DNA from: CAVQFB01 sp963711675
GTDB taxonomy: Bacteria; Acidobacteriota; Terriglobia; Terriglobales; Acidobacteriaceae
Reading direction: 5' to 3'
NCBI GenBank assembly: GCA_963711675.1
Contig: CAVQFB010000012.1
Location: 46,319-110,318, forward strand
DNA length: 64,000 bases
Made by a program: the position numbers and the translations under genes. Of the stretch, positions 10,847-19,584 are shown in pieces (position 1 is the stretch's first letter; every line of letters begins with the position of its first letter). The notes under the pieces were generated by a model. That model had not been told where the DNA came from and did not search any database. It was given only the letters and a program-made list of their open reading frames with translations.

Positions 10847-11749
10847 ATGGAACTGCAGATCGAAAGCCTGTCCAAACGGTATCCCAACGGTACCCAAGCC
10901 CTTCAGAACGTTTCGCTCAACATTCCCCAGGGCATGTTCGGTCTTCTGGGGCCGAACGGCGCAGGAAAATCAACGCTCATGCGAACGCTGGCAACGCTGC
11001 AGGAAGCCGACAGCGGGAAGGCGGCGCTGGATGGCATCGATGTCCTCAAGCAGAAAGATGCCGTGCGCAGGCTGCTGGGCTACCTGCCGCAGGAATTTGG
11101 CCTGTATCCCAAGGTGTCGGCGGAGGACCTGCTCTCGCATTTCGCGGCCCTGAAGGGAATTACGAACGCCAAAGAGCGGCGAGACACGGTGATCGCACTG
11201 CTGCGCCAGACCAATCTTTACGAGCATCGCCGCAAGGCGCTGGGAAGTTTCTCCGGAGGCATGAAGCAGCGCTTCGGGATCGCGCAGGCGCTGATCGGCA
11301 ATCCGCGGCTCATCATCGTCGACGAGCCGACCGCGGGTCTTGATCCCGAAGAACGAGTGCGCTTCCACAATCTGCTCAGCGCGATTGGTGAAGATGTCAT
11401 CGTCATTCTCTCGACCCACATCGTGTCGGACGTTAGCGACCTGTGCCGAGCAATGGCAATCATTCATGAAGGCCAGGTTCTGGTGACGGGCGATCCGCTG
11501 GCTCTGGTCAAGGGCATTGCAGGCAAAGTCTGGAGCAGTTCGATTCCTCAAGCGGAAGTTGCAACCAGCAGCCAGAAGTTTCGAGTGATTTCGATGCGCT
11601 TGTTTGCCGGACGCACGCTCGTCCACGTCCTGAGCAACGAAAAACCCAGAGAAGGCTTCGAGCCGGTCGTGCCGGATCTGGAAGATCTCTACTTCGCAAC
11701 CATCAAAGGCTTCGTTCACGGGCCCGCTTCTGCGGCGGGAGTGAACTAG
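10847..11749 (+). CDS. ABC transporter ATP-binding protein
   Basis: The 300-residue protein has all motifs of an ABC ATPase: Walker A GPNGAGKST (residues 35-43), Q-loop LPQEFGLYP, signature FSGGMKQR, Walker B LIIVDEPTAGLDPEE and switch histidine LSTHIV. It resembles the ATPase of ABC-2 exporters. Its stop is two bases before the start of the permease-peptidase fusion, so the two genes form one transcription unit and the ATPase almost certainly drives that permease. A TATACT box at 10818-10823 may be the -10 element, but a matching -35 is weak. The ATG at 10847 follows GCGGAG. Confidence 0.92.
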   Translation: MELQIESLSKRYPNGTQALQNVSLNIPQGMFGLLGPNGAGKSTLMRTLATLQEADSGKAALDGIDVLKQKDAVRRLLGYLPQEFGLYPKVSAEDLLSHFAALKGITNAKERRDTVIALLRQTNLYEHRRKALGSFSGGMKQRFGIAQALIGNPRLIIVDEPTAGLDPEERVRFHNLLSAIGEDVIVILSTHIVSDVSDLCRAMAIIHEGQVLVTGDPLALVKGIAGKVWSSSIPQAEVATSSQKFRVISMRLFAGRTLVHVLSNEKPREGFEPVVPDLEDLYFATIKGFVHGPASAAGVN

Positions 11750-11751
11750 GT

Positions 11752-14700
11752 ATGGTGGGAGCGATTCTCGGTTTTGAACTCCAGCAACGGCTGCGCCGCG
11801 TCTCGACCTACGTGTACTTCGCGGTCTTCTTCGCTCTGGCTTTTCTTTTCGTGCTCGCCACTGGAGGAGCGGTTCCCAGCACGACCATCGATTTTGGAAC
11901 CGGCGGCAAGGTGCTGGTCAACTCTCCCTATGCCCTGAACCTGATCATCACGTTCTGCAGCTTCTTCGGGCTGGTGGTTACCGCGGCACTCGCGGGACAA
12001 GCCACGTATCAGGATGTCGACACCAACTCTGCGGCGCTTTTCTTCACCAAGCCGATCACAAAATTTGACTACCTTGTGGGCCGGTTCCTGGGATCGCTGG
12101 CAGTACAGCTTGTGATCTTTTCCAGCGTAGGCCTGGGCGCCTGGGCGGGCGTGCACACGCCATGGCTCGATCGTACGCGCCTCGGTCCGGAGCACGTGTT
12201 CGCGTACTTGCAGCCCTACCTTATTCTCGTTCTGCCTAACCTCATCTTGACCACGGCAATTTTCTTCGCCATCGCCGCGCTCAGCCGGAAGATGCTGCCC
12301 GTCTATGTGAGCAGTGTCATTCTGCTGATCGGCTATTTTGTTGCATCACAGCTCTCCACCAGCGGAACGGCGAGAGTTGCTTCCGCCCTGGCCGATCCTT
12401 TTGGTGGAAATGCAATCGACAGGCTCACGCAATATTGGACTCCCTTCGAGCGAAACACGCGCCTGCTTCCATTTACCGGAATTCTGGTGGCGAACCGCGC
12501 ACTCTGGATCGGCATTGCGGCTGCGATTTTTGCCTTCACCTATTCGCGGTTCTCGTTTTCCTACGCCGCACCCAAGGCCAAGCGGCAGCGAGAGCTCACC
12601 CTGCAGGCCGACGAGGCTATTTTGCCCGCCCTCGGTAAGCTTCCCGTCGCGCACCAAACGTTTTCGGCCGGTGCCTCTTTCGGGCAATTCTTTTCGCTCA
12701 CGCAACTTCAGTTTACGGAAACGATAAAGAATGTCTTCTTCGGCGTACTCGTTTTCGCCGGCTGGCTGTTCGCGGCTTTCTCCGCCAGCGGCGTTACCGA
12801 TCCCATCCAGAATCCCGTGTACCCCGTCACCGCCCGCATGCTCGACTTTGGCACCGGCGGCTTTTTTATTTTTGCTCTCGCCATCATTACCTTCGTGGCT
12901 GGAGAACTGGTGTGGCGCGAGCGGGACGCCAAACTCGACCAGATTACAGACGCTTTGCCGGTGCAGCGTTGGGTGCTCTCGGCCTCCAAACTCGCCGCGC
13001 TGATGCTGGTGCAGGTGGTGCTGGTGCTGGCGATCTTCGCGGCCGGCCTGGCGGTCCAGGTCTTCAAGGGCTACTACCATTTCGAATTCGGCTTGTACTT
13101 CAGCTATCTCGGAATTCGCCTGATCGAGTTCTGGATTCTCTGTGTCCTGGCTTTCTTCATCCACACGGTGGTCAATCAGAAATATCTCGGCCACTTCGTG
13201 ATGGTGCTGTATTACGTCGCCCTGATCGCGCTCCCGCCGCTCGGCTTCCAGCATTATCTCTATCGCATCGGCCAGATACCGCAGTTCACGTACTCCGACA
13301 TGAACGGCTATGGGCCCTTCGCGACGCCCATCGCCTTCTTCCTTCTGTATTGGGTGATAGCCGCCGCTCTGCTCGCCGTCCTGACCAACTTGCTCTGGGT
13401 GCGAGGCACCGAAACCGGATGGCGCGGACGCCTTAAGCTCGCTCTACAGAATCTCTCTGGCACGACTCGCGCCGGTTTGGTCGCGGGAGCCCTGTTATTT
13501 ATCGCCGTCGGCGGCTACATCTTCTACAACACGAACGTCCTCAACAACTATCGCACCAGCTTCCAGATCGACGAAGAAAGAGCGCAATACGAAAAGAAGT
13601 ACCGCCAATATCTAACGTTGCCGCAGCCGCGCATCACCGACGCAAACATCCAGATCGATCTTGACCCCATTCAGCGAACGGTCGACGTGCGCGGCACCAT
13701 GTGGCTGGAGAACAAAACCGACGCCCCGATCGACCGCGTTGCACTCACCGTCTGGCCAGCCGACCTTCAGCCCTTGCCGCGTCCTCACATCCGGGTCAAT
13801 GAGCTGAAATTCCAGGGCGGACAAACTCCGGTAGTCGACGACCCCGCTCTCGGGTTCGGTCTGTATCGCCTGGCCACGCCGCTCGCGCCGCATGGCCGGA
13901 TTGAGCTGGATTTCTCCTTCACCTTCCCCAATCCCGGATTCGTCAATTCACGTCCCAACACGGACATCGTAAGCAACGGAAGCTTCCTCAACAGCAGCTA
14001 CGTGCCCTTTGTCGGGTATGCACCCGACGCTGAACTTGGCGACGACAGCACGCGCCATCGTCACGGCCTCGACAATGTCAAGCGCCTGCCCAAGCTGGAA
14101 GACGTTGCCGCCCGCCGGAACAATGCCATCGGCATCAACGCCGACTGGGTCAATTTCGAAGCCACCGTCAGCACCACCCCGGATCAGATCGCCATCATGC
14201 CCGGCTATCTGCAAAAGGAATGGATGGAGAACGGCCGTCACTACTTCCATTACAAGATGGACGCGCCGATTCTGGCGATCGCCTCTCTCAATTCCGCGCG
14301 TTATTCCGTGCGCCGCGACCATTGGCACGACGTCAATCTCGAAATTTATTACCACCCCGGGCACGAGTTCGATCTCGACCGCATGATGAAGAGCATGAAG
14401 GCGACACTCGACTATTGCACGACTGCGTATAGTCCGTTTCAGTATCGCCAGCTGCGCATCATCGAATTTCCACGCTACGGAACGTTCGCTGAATCGTTTC
14501 CCAACACGATCCCCTTCTCGGAAGGCATCGGCTTCATCACTTATGTCGATCCCAAGAAGCCCGATGCGATCGACTTGCCTTTCTACGTCACCGCGCATGA
14601 GGTCGGCCATCAGTGGTGGGGACATCAGGTGGTAAGCGCTTATACCGAAGGCGAAACCTCCATCATTGAAACCCTTGCTCAATACACGGCGTTCATGGTG

Positions 14701-15366
14701 ATGAAGCACACCTACGGCGCTGAAAACATGAAGAAGTTTCTGCGCTTCGAACTGGACGGTTATCTGCGTGGACGGGCCCAGGAACGCAACGAAGAAAAGC
14801 CGCTATACAAGGTCGACGCCGAGCAAGGCTACATCCATTACAACAAGGGTGGCCTGGTGATGTACGAACTCCAGGACTACATTGGCGAAGCAGCGGTGAG
14901 CCAGGCGCTGTCGGATTTCACCAAAGCGTACGCTTTCAAGGGACCGCCCTATCCGACATCGCTGGACCTGATTGCTTATCTAAAGAAGGGTACGCCACCG
15001 GAGTTCCAGTACCTGTTTGACGATCTATTCGAGAACATCACCATCTATGACAATCGGGCGCGCACCGCTACGTACGTAGAACAACCGGATGGCAAGTACA
15101 AAGTGCATCTCGCCGTCGAAGCGAAGAAATATCGCGCTGACGGCCGTGGGCAGGAACATGCCGTGCCGCTTCACGACCTGATCGACATCGGCGTACTCGA
15201 CTCCGATGGGCACTTCCTGTATCTGAAGAAACAGAAGTTCGATCAGGAAGGCGCAGAATTCGATCTGATCGTGGACAAGCGTCCCGTGGAAGCCGGGATC
15301 GATCCCCTCATCAAGCTGATTGATCGCAATCCCGATAACAACGTGATGAAGGTCGAGAAGCAGTAA
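11752..15366 (+). CDS. ABC-2 permease fused to an M1 family aminopeptidase domain
   Basis: The 1,204-residue protein begins with ABC-2 permease segments. The first helices (TYVYFAVFFALAFLFVLATGG) and several more membrane spans fill residues 1-300, and a second block of spans covers about 300-600. From about 620 to the end the sequence is a soluble M1-type zinc metallopeptidase with HEVGH at residues 949-953 and the downstream glutamate in ETLAQY at 973. Fusions of this kind occur in Acidobacteria and Bacteroidetes next to an ABC ATPase, as here. The peptidase part would lie in the periplasm or cytoplasm depending on topology, which was not resolved. The substrate is unknown. The GAMEN-like exopeptidase motif was not clearly seen, so aminopeptidase specificity is an inference. 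Confidence 0.9.
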   Translation: MVGAILGFELQQRLRRVSTYVYFAVFFALAFLFVLATGGAVPSTTIDFGTGGKVLVNSPYALNLIITFCSFFGLVVTAALAGQATYQDVDTNSAALFFTKPITKFDYLVGRFLGSLAVQLVIFSSVGLGAWAGVHTPWLDRTRLGPEHVFAYLQPYLILVLPNLILTTAIFFAIAALSRKMLPVYVSSVILLIGYFVASQLSTSGTARVASALADPFGGNAIDRLTQYWTPFERNTRLLPFTGILVANRALWIGIAAAIFAFTYSRFSFSYAAPKAKRQRELTLQADEAILPALGKLPVAHQTFSAGASFGQFFSLTQLQFTETIKNVFFGVLVFAGWLFAAFSASGVTDPIQNPVYPVTARMLDFGTGGFFIFALAIITFVAGELVWRERDAKLDQITDALPVQRWVLSASKLAALMLVQVVLVLAIFAAGLAVQVFKGYYHFEFGLYFSYLGIRLIEFWILCVLAFFIHTVVNQKYLGHFVMVLYYVALIALPPLGFQHYLYRIGQIPQFTYSDMNGYGPFATPIAFFLLYWVIAAALLAVLTNLLWVRGTETGWRGRLKLALQNLSGTTRAGLVAGALLFIAVGGYIFYNTNVLNNYRTSFQIDEERAQYEKKYRQYLTLPQPRITDANIQIDLDPIQRTVDVRGTMWLENKTDAPIDRVALTVWPADLQPLPRPHIRVNELKFQGGQTPVVDDPALGFGLYRLATPLAPHGRIELDFSFTFPNPGFVNSRPNTDIVSNGSFLNSSYVPFVGYAPDAELGDDSTRHRHGLDNVKRLPKLEDVAARRNNAIGINADWVNFEATVSTTPDQIAIMPGYLQKEWMENGRHYFHYKMDAPILAIASLNSARYSVRRDHWHDVNLEIYYHPGHEFDLDRMMKSMKATLDYCTTAYSPFQYRQLRIIEFPRYGTFAESFPNTIPFSEGIGFITYVDPKKPDAIDLPFYVTAHEVGHQWWGHQVVSAYTEGETSIIETLAQYTAFMVMKHTYGAENMKKFLRFELDGYLRGRAQERNEEKPLYKVDAEQGYIHYNKGGLVMYELQDYIGEAAVSQALSDFTKAYAFKGPPYPTSLDLIAYLKKGTPPEFQYLFDDLFENITIYDNRARTATYVEQPDGKYKVHLAVEAKKYRADGRGQEHAVPLHDLIDIGVLDSDGHFLYLKKQKFDQEGAEFDLIVDKRPVEAGIDPLIKLIDRNPDNNVMKVEKQ

Positions 15367-15384
15367 CCGCCGATCTCTTTCGGC

Positions 15385-15434
15385 GTCATCCTGAGCGCAG
15401 CCGTACTGCAGGCGGAGCGAAGGATCTGGCGTGC
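15385..15434. repeat. Family A interspersed repeat, copy 1
   Basis: GTCATCCTGAGCG at one end and GGAGCGAAGGATCTG at the other flank a short variable core. It lies in the gap after the permease-peptidase gene. Confidence 0.6.
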
Positions 15435-15524
15435 AGTTTTGTTGCGATCGGGGGTCAAAACTGCACCTCTACCGAATAAAGCGCAGGGTTGCCAAATCCG
15501 CGCGGGACATGCAAGCTGATCTTC

Positions 15525-16424
15525 ATGCCGGAACTGCCGGATATCAACGCCTACATCAGTGCCCTCGAGCCTCGCATAGTCGCCCAGCCGCTAAATCGCG
15601 TGCGGATCGCCAGCGCCTTCCTGCTTCGCACCGTCCAACCGCCGGTTGCAAGCGTGGAAGGCCGTCCGGTACGCGAACTGCGTCGAATCGGCAAGCGCAT
15701 CGCAATCGGAGTTGAAGGCGACCTCTGGCTGGTGCTGCACCTCATGATCGCCGGACGGCTGCACTGGCGGCCGCCCGAAGCCAAGCTCGCAGGCCGTAAC
15801 GCTCTCGCAGCCTTCGATTTCCCCAACGGTTCTCTCGTCCTCACCGAAGCCGGTTCAAAACGCCGGGCATCGCTGCACGTCGTCAGCGGCGAGGAGGGTT
15901 TGCGTTCCATGGACCCGGGAGGGATCGACGTCTTTGCCAGCGATCTCGACTCGTTTCGCGCCGCACTCATGGCGGAAAACCGCACACTCAAGCGAGCTCT
16001 GACCGACCCGCGCCTGCTGAGTGGTATCGGCAACGCCTATTCGGATGAGATCCTGCACGCCGCCCAACTATCGCCTATCGCGCGCACCCACAAACTTGAT
16101 CCCGACGAGTGGAAGCGCCTCTTCGCGGCCACTCGCGAGACGCTCAAGCTCTGGATCGACAGGCTGCAGAATGAAGCCAAAACCAGCTTTCCAGAGAAGG
16201 TCACGGCGTTTCGCGAAGGCATGGCCGTGCACGGGCGCTACGGCCAGCCCTGCCCGAGGTGTGGAGACAAGGTTCTGCGCATCCGCTACGCCGACAACGA
16301 AACCAACTACTGCGCCCGCTGCCAGACTGGCGGTAAGGTGCTCGCGGATCGCAGCTTATCCCGGCTGCTAGGGTCAGAGTGGCCGCGCACCCTCGACGAA
16401 CTCGAAGCTCTGAAGCGCCGGTAA
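15525..16424 (+). CDS. Formamidopyrimidine-DNA glycosylase / endonuclease VIII-like protein
   Basis: The start MPELPDI is the family signature: after removal of Met, Pro2 is the nucleophile and Glu3 assists base excision. The open frame extends upstream to TTG 15489, but the catalytic proline must be N-terminal, so ATG 15525 is the start. Downstream are the helix-two-turn-helix region (RLLSGIGNAYSDEIL) and a C-terminal zinc finger CPRC-x16-CARC. The enzyme removes oxidised bases in base excision repair. The sequence does not settle whether it is Fpg- or Nei-like; the tail after the zinc finger is longer than in E. coli MutM. Confidence 0.92.
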   Translation: MPELPDINAYISALEPRIVAQPLNRVRIASAFLLRTVQPPVASVEGRPVRELRRIGKRIAIGVEGDLWLVLHLMIAGRLHWRPPEAKLAGRNALAAFDFPNGSLVLTEAGSKRRASLHVVSGEEGLRSMDPGGIDVFASDLDSFRAALMAENRTLKRALTDPRLLSGIGNAYSDEILHAAQLSPIARTHKLDPDEWKRLFAATRETLKLWIDRLQNEAKTSFPEKVTAFREGMAVHGRYGQPCPRCGDKVLRIRYADNETNYCARCQTGGKVLADRSLSRLLGSEWPRTLDELEALKRR

Positions 16425-16579
16425 TGAGATAACCCGTCCCACATAACGGCCCCGCTCTGTCAGGAGTGTGAAATTCGGGTCTGGTCCACTTTGGCGTGGT
16501 GGAGATGTCGAAGAACAAGAATGGCCGTGCACCACCCATCGTTTATCCGCTAAAATGCATGTCCGAGGAAGGGAGCACC

Positions 16580-17077
16580 ATGGCCAAGAAAATTGATCCG
16601 CTCAACAAGAAGCAGTATGGCGCCGTATCCGCAATGCTCACGGTCGCTGACATACCGGCTGCTGTGAGCTTTTATCAGAAGGCTTTTGGTTTCACCAAGC
16701 GCGGGATCATGAACGGACCTGACGGGAAGCCGATCCACGCCGAGCTTACCTTGCGCGGCACCACGCTTATGCTGGGACCGGAAAATCCGGCAATGGGCAC
16801 GCGCACCGCCAAGACTCTCGGAGGTTCGCCTGCCGGTCTGTACATCTACGTGGAAGACGTCGACAAGATTGTTGCGAAAGCCGTTAAGCTGGGAGCTACC
16901 GCCAGTGGCCCTGTAATGGATATGTTCTGGGGTGACCGCTGCGGCACCATCGTGGATGCCAACGGCTATTCCTGGATGATTGGCACGCACAAAGCCGAGC
17001 CAAGCGCGAAAGAAATGAAAACGAAAATGCTGGAGATGATGCGCCAGCAGGTGCCGCCGACAGCAACCGCGGCGTGA
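16580..17077 (+). CDS. Glyoxalase/bleomycin-resistance fold (VOC) protein
   Basis: The 165-residue protein has the paired beta-alpha-beta-beta-beta layout of VOC proteins. The first half contains LTVADIPAAVSFYQKAFGF and the second half contains VEDVDKIVAKAVKLGA and WGDRCGTIVDANGYSW, as in PhnB-like or glyoxalase-like members. These usually bind a metal and small substrates, or an antibiotic; the substrate cannot be told here. ATG 16580 is preceded by GAAGGGAG. The open frame extends further upstream but that part is not family-like. Confidence 0.85.
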   Translation: MAKKIDPLNKKQYGAVSAMLTVADIPAAVSFYQKAFGFTKRGIMNGPDGKPIHAELTLRGTTLMLGPENPAMGTRTAKTLGGSPAGLYIYVEDVDKIVAKAVKLGATASGPVMDMFWGDRCGTIVDANGYSWMIGTHKAEPSAKEMKTKMLEMMRQQVPPTATAA

Positions 17078-17221
17078 GGTCTGCGCTGCCACAACGCTTA
17101 ACGCGGGGCGGAACTGCTGTCACCACCTGGTTGAAGTTTTTCCATTTCCGCCCCCGCGTGATGCGCACGTGCCCGCGCTCTGGCTCGAAGGGTGCGCCGC
17201 TAATTCTGATAAAAGGTTTCC

Positions 17222-17815
17222 TTGGCAGTAGACCTTGCACAACTCACGCGAGAACTTTGCCGATTTTATGACTTTACCGGCAAAGTGGTAGTGTACGTGG
17301 GGGCGGGCAGCCGTCAGCTTCTCGACCCTACTGTCCGCACCCGTAAGAAAATATGTATCGACCAGGATTCACAGGCGCTTGAGCAACTAAGGGCAAATCT
17401 CGCGACAACTGCGGATCAAGAATCTGAGGTCATCGCCTCCCGCTTCGAAGACGTAAATTTGGCCGGTGATGTCGTTTATTTCGAGTTTTGTCTGCATGAA
17501 ATGGACGACCCGGTCAAGGCACTCAACCACGCCCGCTCGCTGGCGCCCGACATCGTCGTGTTCGACCACTCGCCCGGCTCGGAATGGATCTTCTATGGCG
17601 CCGAGGACACCAAGGTTCGCGATAGCGCCCAGGCGATGCTCTCCTTTGGTATCCGAAAGCAGGAAACCTATCTCACGGAACAACGTTTCCGCGAGTTCAG
17701 CGAACTCTTCACGAAGATGGAGGGGCAGGGTCCCGTAGCCAAGGAGCGAGTGCAGCGCTTTGCAGGAGTTAAAGACATTACTATTCCGATGAAATGCGCG
17801 TTGGTCCTCTTATAG
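17222..17815 (+). CDS. Class I SAM-dependent methyltransferase-like protein
   Basis: The 197-residue protein has a glycine-rich motif I (VVVYVGAGSRQLL), an acidic end of strand 2 (KICIDQDSQAL) and motif-like FEFCLHEMDDP, in line with a Rossmann-fold methyltransferase. The start is TTG 17222 with AAAGG a few bases upstream. The methyl acceptor is unknown. It lies alone between the VOC gene and the S1 gene, in the same orientation. Confidence 0.7.
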   Translation: MAVDLAQLTRELCRFYDFTGKVVVYVGAGSRQLLDPTVRTRKKICIDQDSQALEQLRANLATTADQESEVIASRFEDVNLAGDVVYFEFCLHEMDDPVKALNHARSLAPDIVVFDHSPGSEWIFYGAEDTKVRDSAQAMLSFGIRKQETYLTEQRFREFSELFTKMEGQGPVAKERVQRFAGVKDITIPMKCALVLL

Positions 17816-17888
17816 AAGCACCCCAATGGATGCTGCATCCTCGGCAGATGATATTCTGATAACCACTCGAACTGGACCTTAACCTGTC

Positions 17889-19571
17889 ATGCCAAATTCA
17901 GCTGCTCCAGAATCCCAGCCCACACCTGAAACCACGGAATCATTCGAGGAGATTTTCTCCCAGTACGAGAAGACCCACGCTCGCAAACCATCCGCAGAGG
18001 GAGCCCAGCAACTCGAGGGCACGGTGGTCTCGATCACTCCAGATTCGGTTTTGCTGGACATAGGCTTCAAGAGCGAAGGCATCCTGCCGCTCGCGGCCTT
18101 CGGAAATGATGCGCCAAAACCTGGGATGAAGTTCCTGGTGACCGTCAAGGGGCGCGATCCGGAGGGTTACTACGAGCTCGTCCGCGGAAAAGTGAAGCGT
18201 CCCACCGACTGGGCCGGGCTGGAGAGGGCCTTCGCCGACAAAGCAACCATCGTGGGCACGGTGACCGGCGTGGTCAAGGGCGGCTTGAGTGTAGACGTTG
18301 GAGTGCGGGCCTTCATGCCGGCTTCCCGCAGCGGCGTGCGAGACGCAGCCGAGATGCAGAAGTTGGTCGAGCAGGAGATCCGCTGCCGCATTATCAAGCT
18401 GGATGCGACCGAAGAAGACGTCGTCGTAGACCGCCGCATCGTCGCCGAAGAAGAAGAACTCGCCACGAAGGAGCGCCGGTACTCTGAAGTAAAGGAAGGC
18501 GCCACAGTAAGCGGGATAGTTCGCAGCCTCATGGACTACGGAGCCTTCGTCGATATCGGCGGAGTGGACGCGCTGCTGCACATTTCCGACATTTCGTGGA
18601 GTCGGGTTCAGAAGGCGGAAGACGTTCTGTCGGTGGGGCAGGCGATCGAAGTCAAAGTCCTGAAGATTGATTCGGAGAAGCGGCGCATTTCGGTCGGTCT
18701 GAAACAACTCCAGGCAAATCCGTGGGATTCCGCAGTGGAGAAGTACAAGGCCGGGGAGCGCGTGCGAGGCCCGGTGACGCGGGTCGCGGATTTTGGTGCG
18801 TTTGTGGAATTGGAGCCGGGCGTAGAAGGGCTGATCCACATTTCGGAAATGTCATGGGCCAGAAAGGTGAGGCACCCAAGCGACCTGGTGAAGCCCGGGG
18901 ACACGGTGGAAGCCGTGGTTCTGGGTGTCAACGCCGCAGAGCGCCGCATCTCGCTCGGCCTCAAACAGACGTTGGGAGACCCATGGGCGGAAGTGGCCCA
19001 GAAATTTCCCGTCGCCTCCGAGGTGGAAGGGCCCGTAACCAATCTGACGAAGTTCGGTGCGTTTGTGCAGCTGGCCGAGGGCGTCGAGGGCATGGTCCAT
19101 ATCGGCGATATCACCGCCGAAAAGCGCATCAATCACCCGCAGGATGTTCTGAAGGTTGGGCAACGCGTGAAGGCTTTGGTGCTCGAAGTCGATGCCGAGA
19201 AGCGGCGATTGAAGCTGGGCATGAAACAGCTCGTTCCCACCAGCATCGATGAATACCTTGCCGAACGCCACGTGGGAGATGTTGTGAGTGGCCGGGTCGT
19301 CGAGATTTCGAATGGCCGTGCCACAGTCGAAGTAGGCGAAGGGATCCGCGCCGATTGTCGCCTGGGTACAAGCACTGCGAAAGTAGCTGAAGAAAAGACA
19401 GAACCCAAAGTCGACCTGTCATCTCTGAGTTCCATGCTCAGCGCGCGATGGAAGGGCGGATCGGGTAGCGGACCGTCCAAGCCGGAGCCAGTAAGCGCGG
19501 GGCAAATCCGGAGCTTCAAAGTCGTCAAGATCGACGTCGCGGCGAAGAAAATTGAAGTGGAGCTGGCGTGA
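17889..19571 (+). CDS. rpsA: 30S ribosomal protein S1
   Basis: The 560-residue protein contains six S1 RNA-binding repeats. Repeats 3 to 5 are canonical (DYGAFVDIGGVDALLHISDISW, then FGAFVELEPGVEGLIHISEMSW and FGAFVQLAEGVEGMVHIGD). Repeats 1, 2 and 6 are more diverged. The order and length fit ribosomal protein S1, which binds mRNA on the 30S subunit during initiation. A 45-residue acidic leader precedes repeat 1, and a Ser/Gly/Pro-rich linker lies in the last 60 residues. A smaller chance remains that it is an S1-domain paralogue. The alpha-glucosidase gene follows 13 bases later. Confidence 0.88.
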   Translation: MPNSAAPESQPTPETTESFEEIFSQYEKTHARKPSAEGAQQLEGTVVSITPDSVLLDIGFKSEGILPLAAFGNDAPKPGMKFLVTVKGRDPEGYYELVRGKVKRPTDWAGLERAFADKATIVGTVTGVVKGGLSVDVGVRAFMPASRSGVRDAAEMQKLVEQEIRCRIIKLDATEEDVVVDRRIVAEEEELATKERRYSEVKEGATVSGIVRSLMDYGAFVDIGGVDALLHISDISWSRVQKAEDVLSVGQAIEVKVLKIDSEKRRISVGLKQLQANPWDSAVEKYKAGERVRGPVTRVADFGAFVELEPGVEGLIHISEMSWARKVRHPSDLVKPGDTVEAVVLGVNAAERRISLGLKQTLGDPWAEVAQKFPVASEVEGPVTNLTKFGAFVQLAEGVEGMVHIGDITAEKRINHPQDVLKVGQRVKALVLEVDAEKRRLKLGMKQLVPTSIDEYLAERHVGDVVSGRVVEISNGRATVEVGEGIRADCRLGTSTAKVAEEKTEPKVDLSSLSSMLSARWKGGSGSGPSKPEPVSAGQIRSFKVVKIDVAAKKIEVELA

Positions 19572-19584
19572 CCGGGGATCAATC

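Noticed and set aside
12346..13254. Long open frame antisense to the permease-peptidase gene
   Set aside because: It is the codon-bias shadow of the real gene. The product is low-complexity, rich in Glu, Arg and Gln, with no domain or ribosome-binding site.
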